The translations under genes were made by a program, and so were the position numbers. The notes below the pieces were generated by a model. The model made no database searches, was not told the origin of the DNA, and saw only the letters and a list, made by a program, of their open reading frames with translations. Below, one piece after another: positions 5,276 through 5,462 of a stretch of DNA of 5,462 nucleotides (the first letter of the stretch is position 1; each line of letters begins with the position of its first letter). This stretch comes from Spirochaetota bacterium (lineage in GTDB: Bacteria > Spirochaetota > UBA4802 > UBA5550): assembly GCA_022704585.1 (NCBI GenBank), contig JAKJGD010000172.1:1-5462 (forward strand), given 5' to 3'.

Positions 5276-5279
5276 GGAG
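5276..5279 (+). promoter_or_regulatory. Shine-Dalgarno fixing the GTG start at 5287
   Basis: TTGGAG, with core GGAG at 5276-5279, is 7 nt before GTG 5287. It selects this start for the gene that runs off the right edge. Confidence 0.7.
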
Positions 5280-5286
5280 CGATCGA

Positions 5287-5462
5287 GTGAAAAACAAGTT
5301 GTCGAAATTTCTCCAGCCGATGGATTTCAGCAGCGCGATTGAAAAGGAGATCGGCCACATAGACCTGGACCTGGCCATGCCGAATCCCTCCCGGAACAAG
5401 GAAAAGCGTTTTCTACGGACCTATACCGCCGACGGTCTCTACGAGATCGTCACGCGGGTCAA
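5287..5462 (+). CDS. 5' end of an uncharacterised gene (partial, runs off the window)
   Basis: An open frame starts at GTG 5287 and continues to the window edge, giving 58 complete codons. The product begins MKNKLSKFLQPMDFSSAIEK, and later segments include IGHIDLDLAMPNPSRNKEK and FLRTYTADGLYEIVTRV. I do not recognise it. It has no signal peptide or membrane helix in the visible part and looks like a soluble, mixed-charge protein. The start is supported by GGAG 7 nt upstream, and the codons are G/C-ending like the neighbours. It lies 61 bp after the preceding stop with no terminator between, so it is probably in the prfB operon. A competing short frame from ATG 5238 ends at TGA about 5343 and looks less gene-like. 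Confidence 0.7.
   Translation, partial: MKNKLSKFLQPMDFSSAIEKEIGHIDLDLAMPNPSRNKEKRFLRTYTADGLYEIVTRV

Noticed and set aside
5238..5343. Small frame from ATG 5238 (MTDSTPGKSRSQLERSSEK and onward) as the real start of the last gene.
   Set aside because: It has no ribosome binding site, is in a different frame from the open GTG 5287 gene, and ends after about 34 codons, whereas GTG 5287 has GGAG at 7 nt.

Overview
The window is a gene-dense bacterial chromosome segment of moderately high GC, with G/C-ending codons in the genes and one AT-rich gap at about 2981-3211. Nothing in it looks mobile: there is no transposase, phage gene, tRNA, rRNA or CRISPR array. Lineage cannot be fixed from this piece. 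It looks like a diderm, non-Firmicute bacterium; a spirochaete or a deltaproteobacterium-like lineage would fit, but that is a low-confidence guess.

Layout, left to right. (1) The last 24 codons of a plus-strand gene end in a TAATG overlap with a complete CNNM/DUF21-CBS-CorC_HlyC membrane protein gene (76-1362). The fragment resembles the end of the same domain, so the two may be tandem paralogues. (2) A minus-strand HINT-like HIT-family gene (1346-1693) converges on it and overlaps its 3' end by 17 bp. (3) After a 117-bp divergent gap comes a plus-strand radical SAM gene of the spore-photoproduct-lyase (SplB) family (1811 or 1826 to 2980). It keeps the CxxxCxxC cluster motif but appears to lack the catalytic cysteine of true spore photoproduct lyase. 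(4) A 231-bp AT-rich gap holds a sigma70-like promoter, a long imperfect hairpin, a possible 19-codon leader ORF ending in UGA, a second short hairpin and an 8-bp direct repeat. (5) prfB (release factor 2, 3212-4345) follows, starting at TTG and lacking the programmed +1 frameshift. (6) 22 bp later, and probably in the same transcript, lies an unrecognised 285-residue soluble protein (4368-5225). (7) A GTG-started unrecognised gene with a good ribosome binding site runs off the right edge (5287 onward).

The genes do not form one obvious pathway. prfB and the two unknown genes downstream probably form one operon, because spacing is short and no terminator is visible. The most interesting points are the SplB-like enzyme whose chemistry should differ from the namesake, the prfB leader (UGA-ended mini-ORF plus hairpins in front of a frameshift-less RF2 gene), and the uncharacterised protein linked to prfB.
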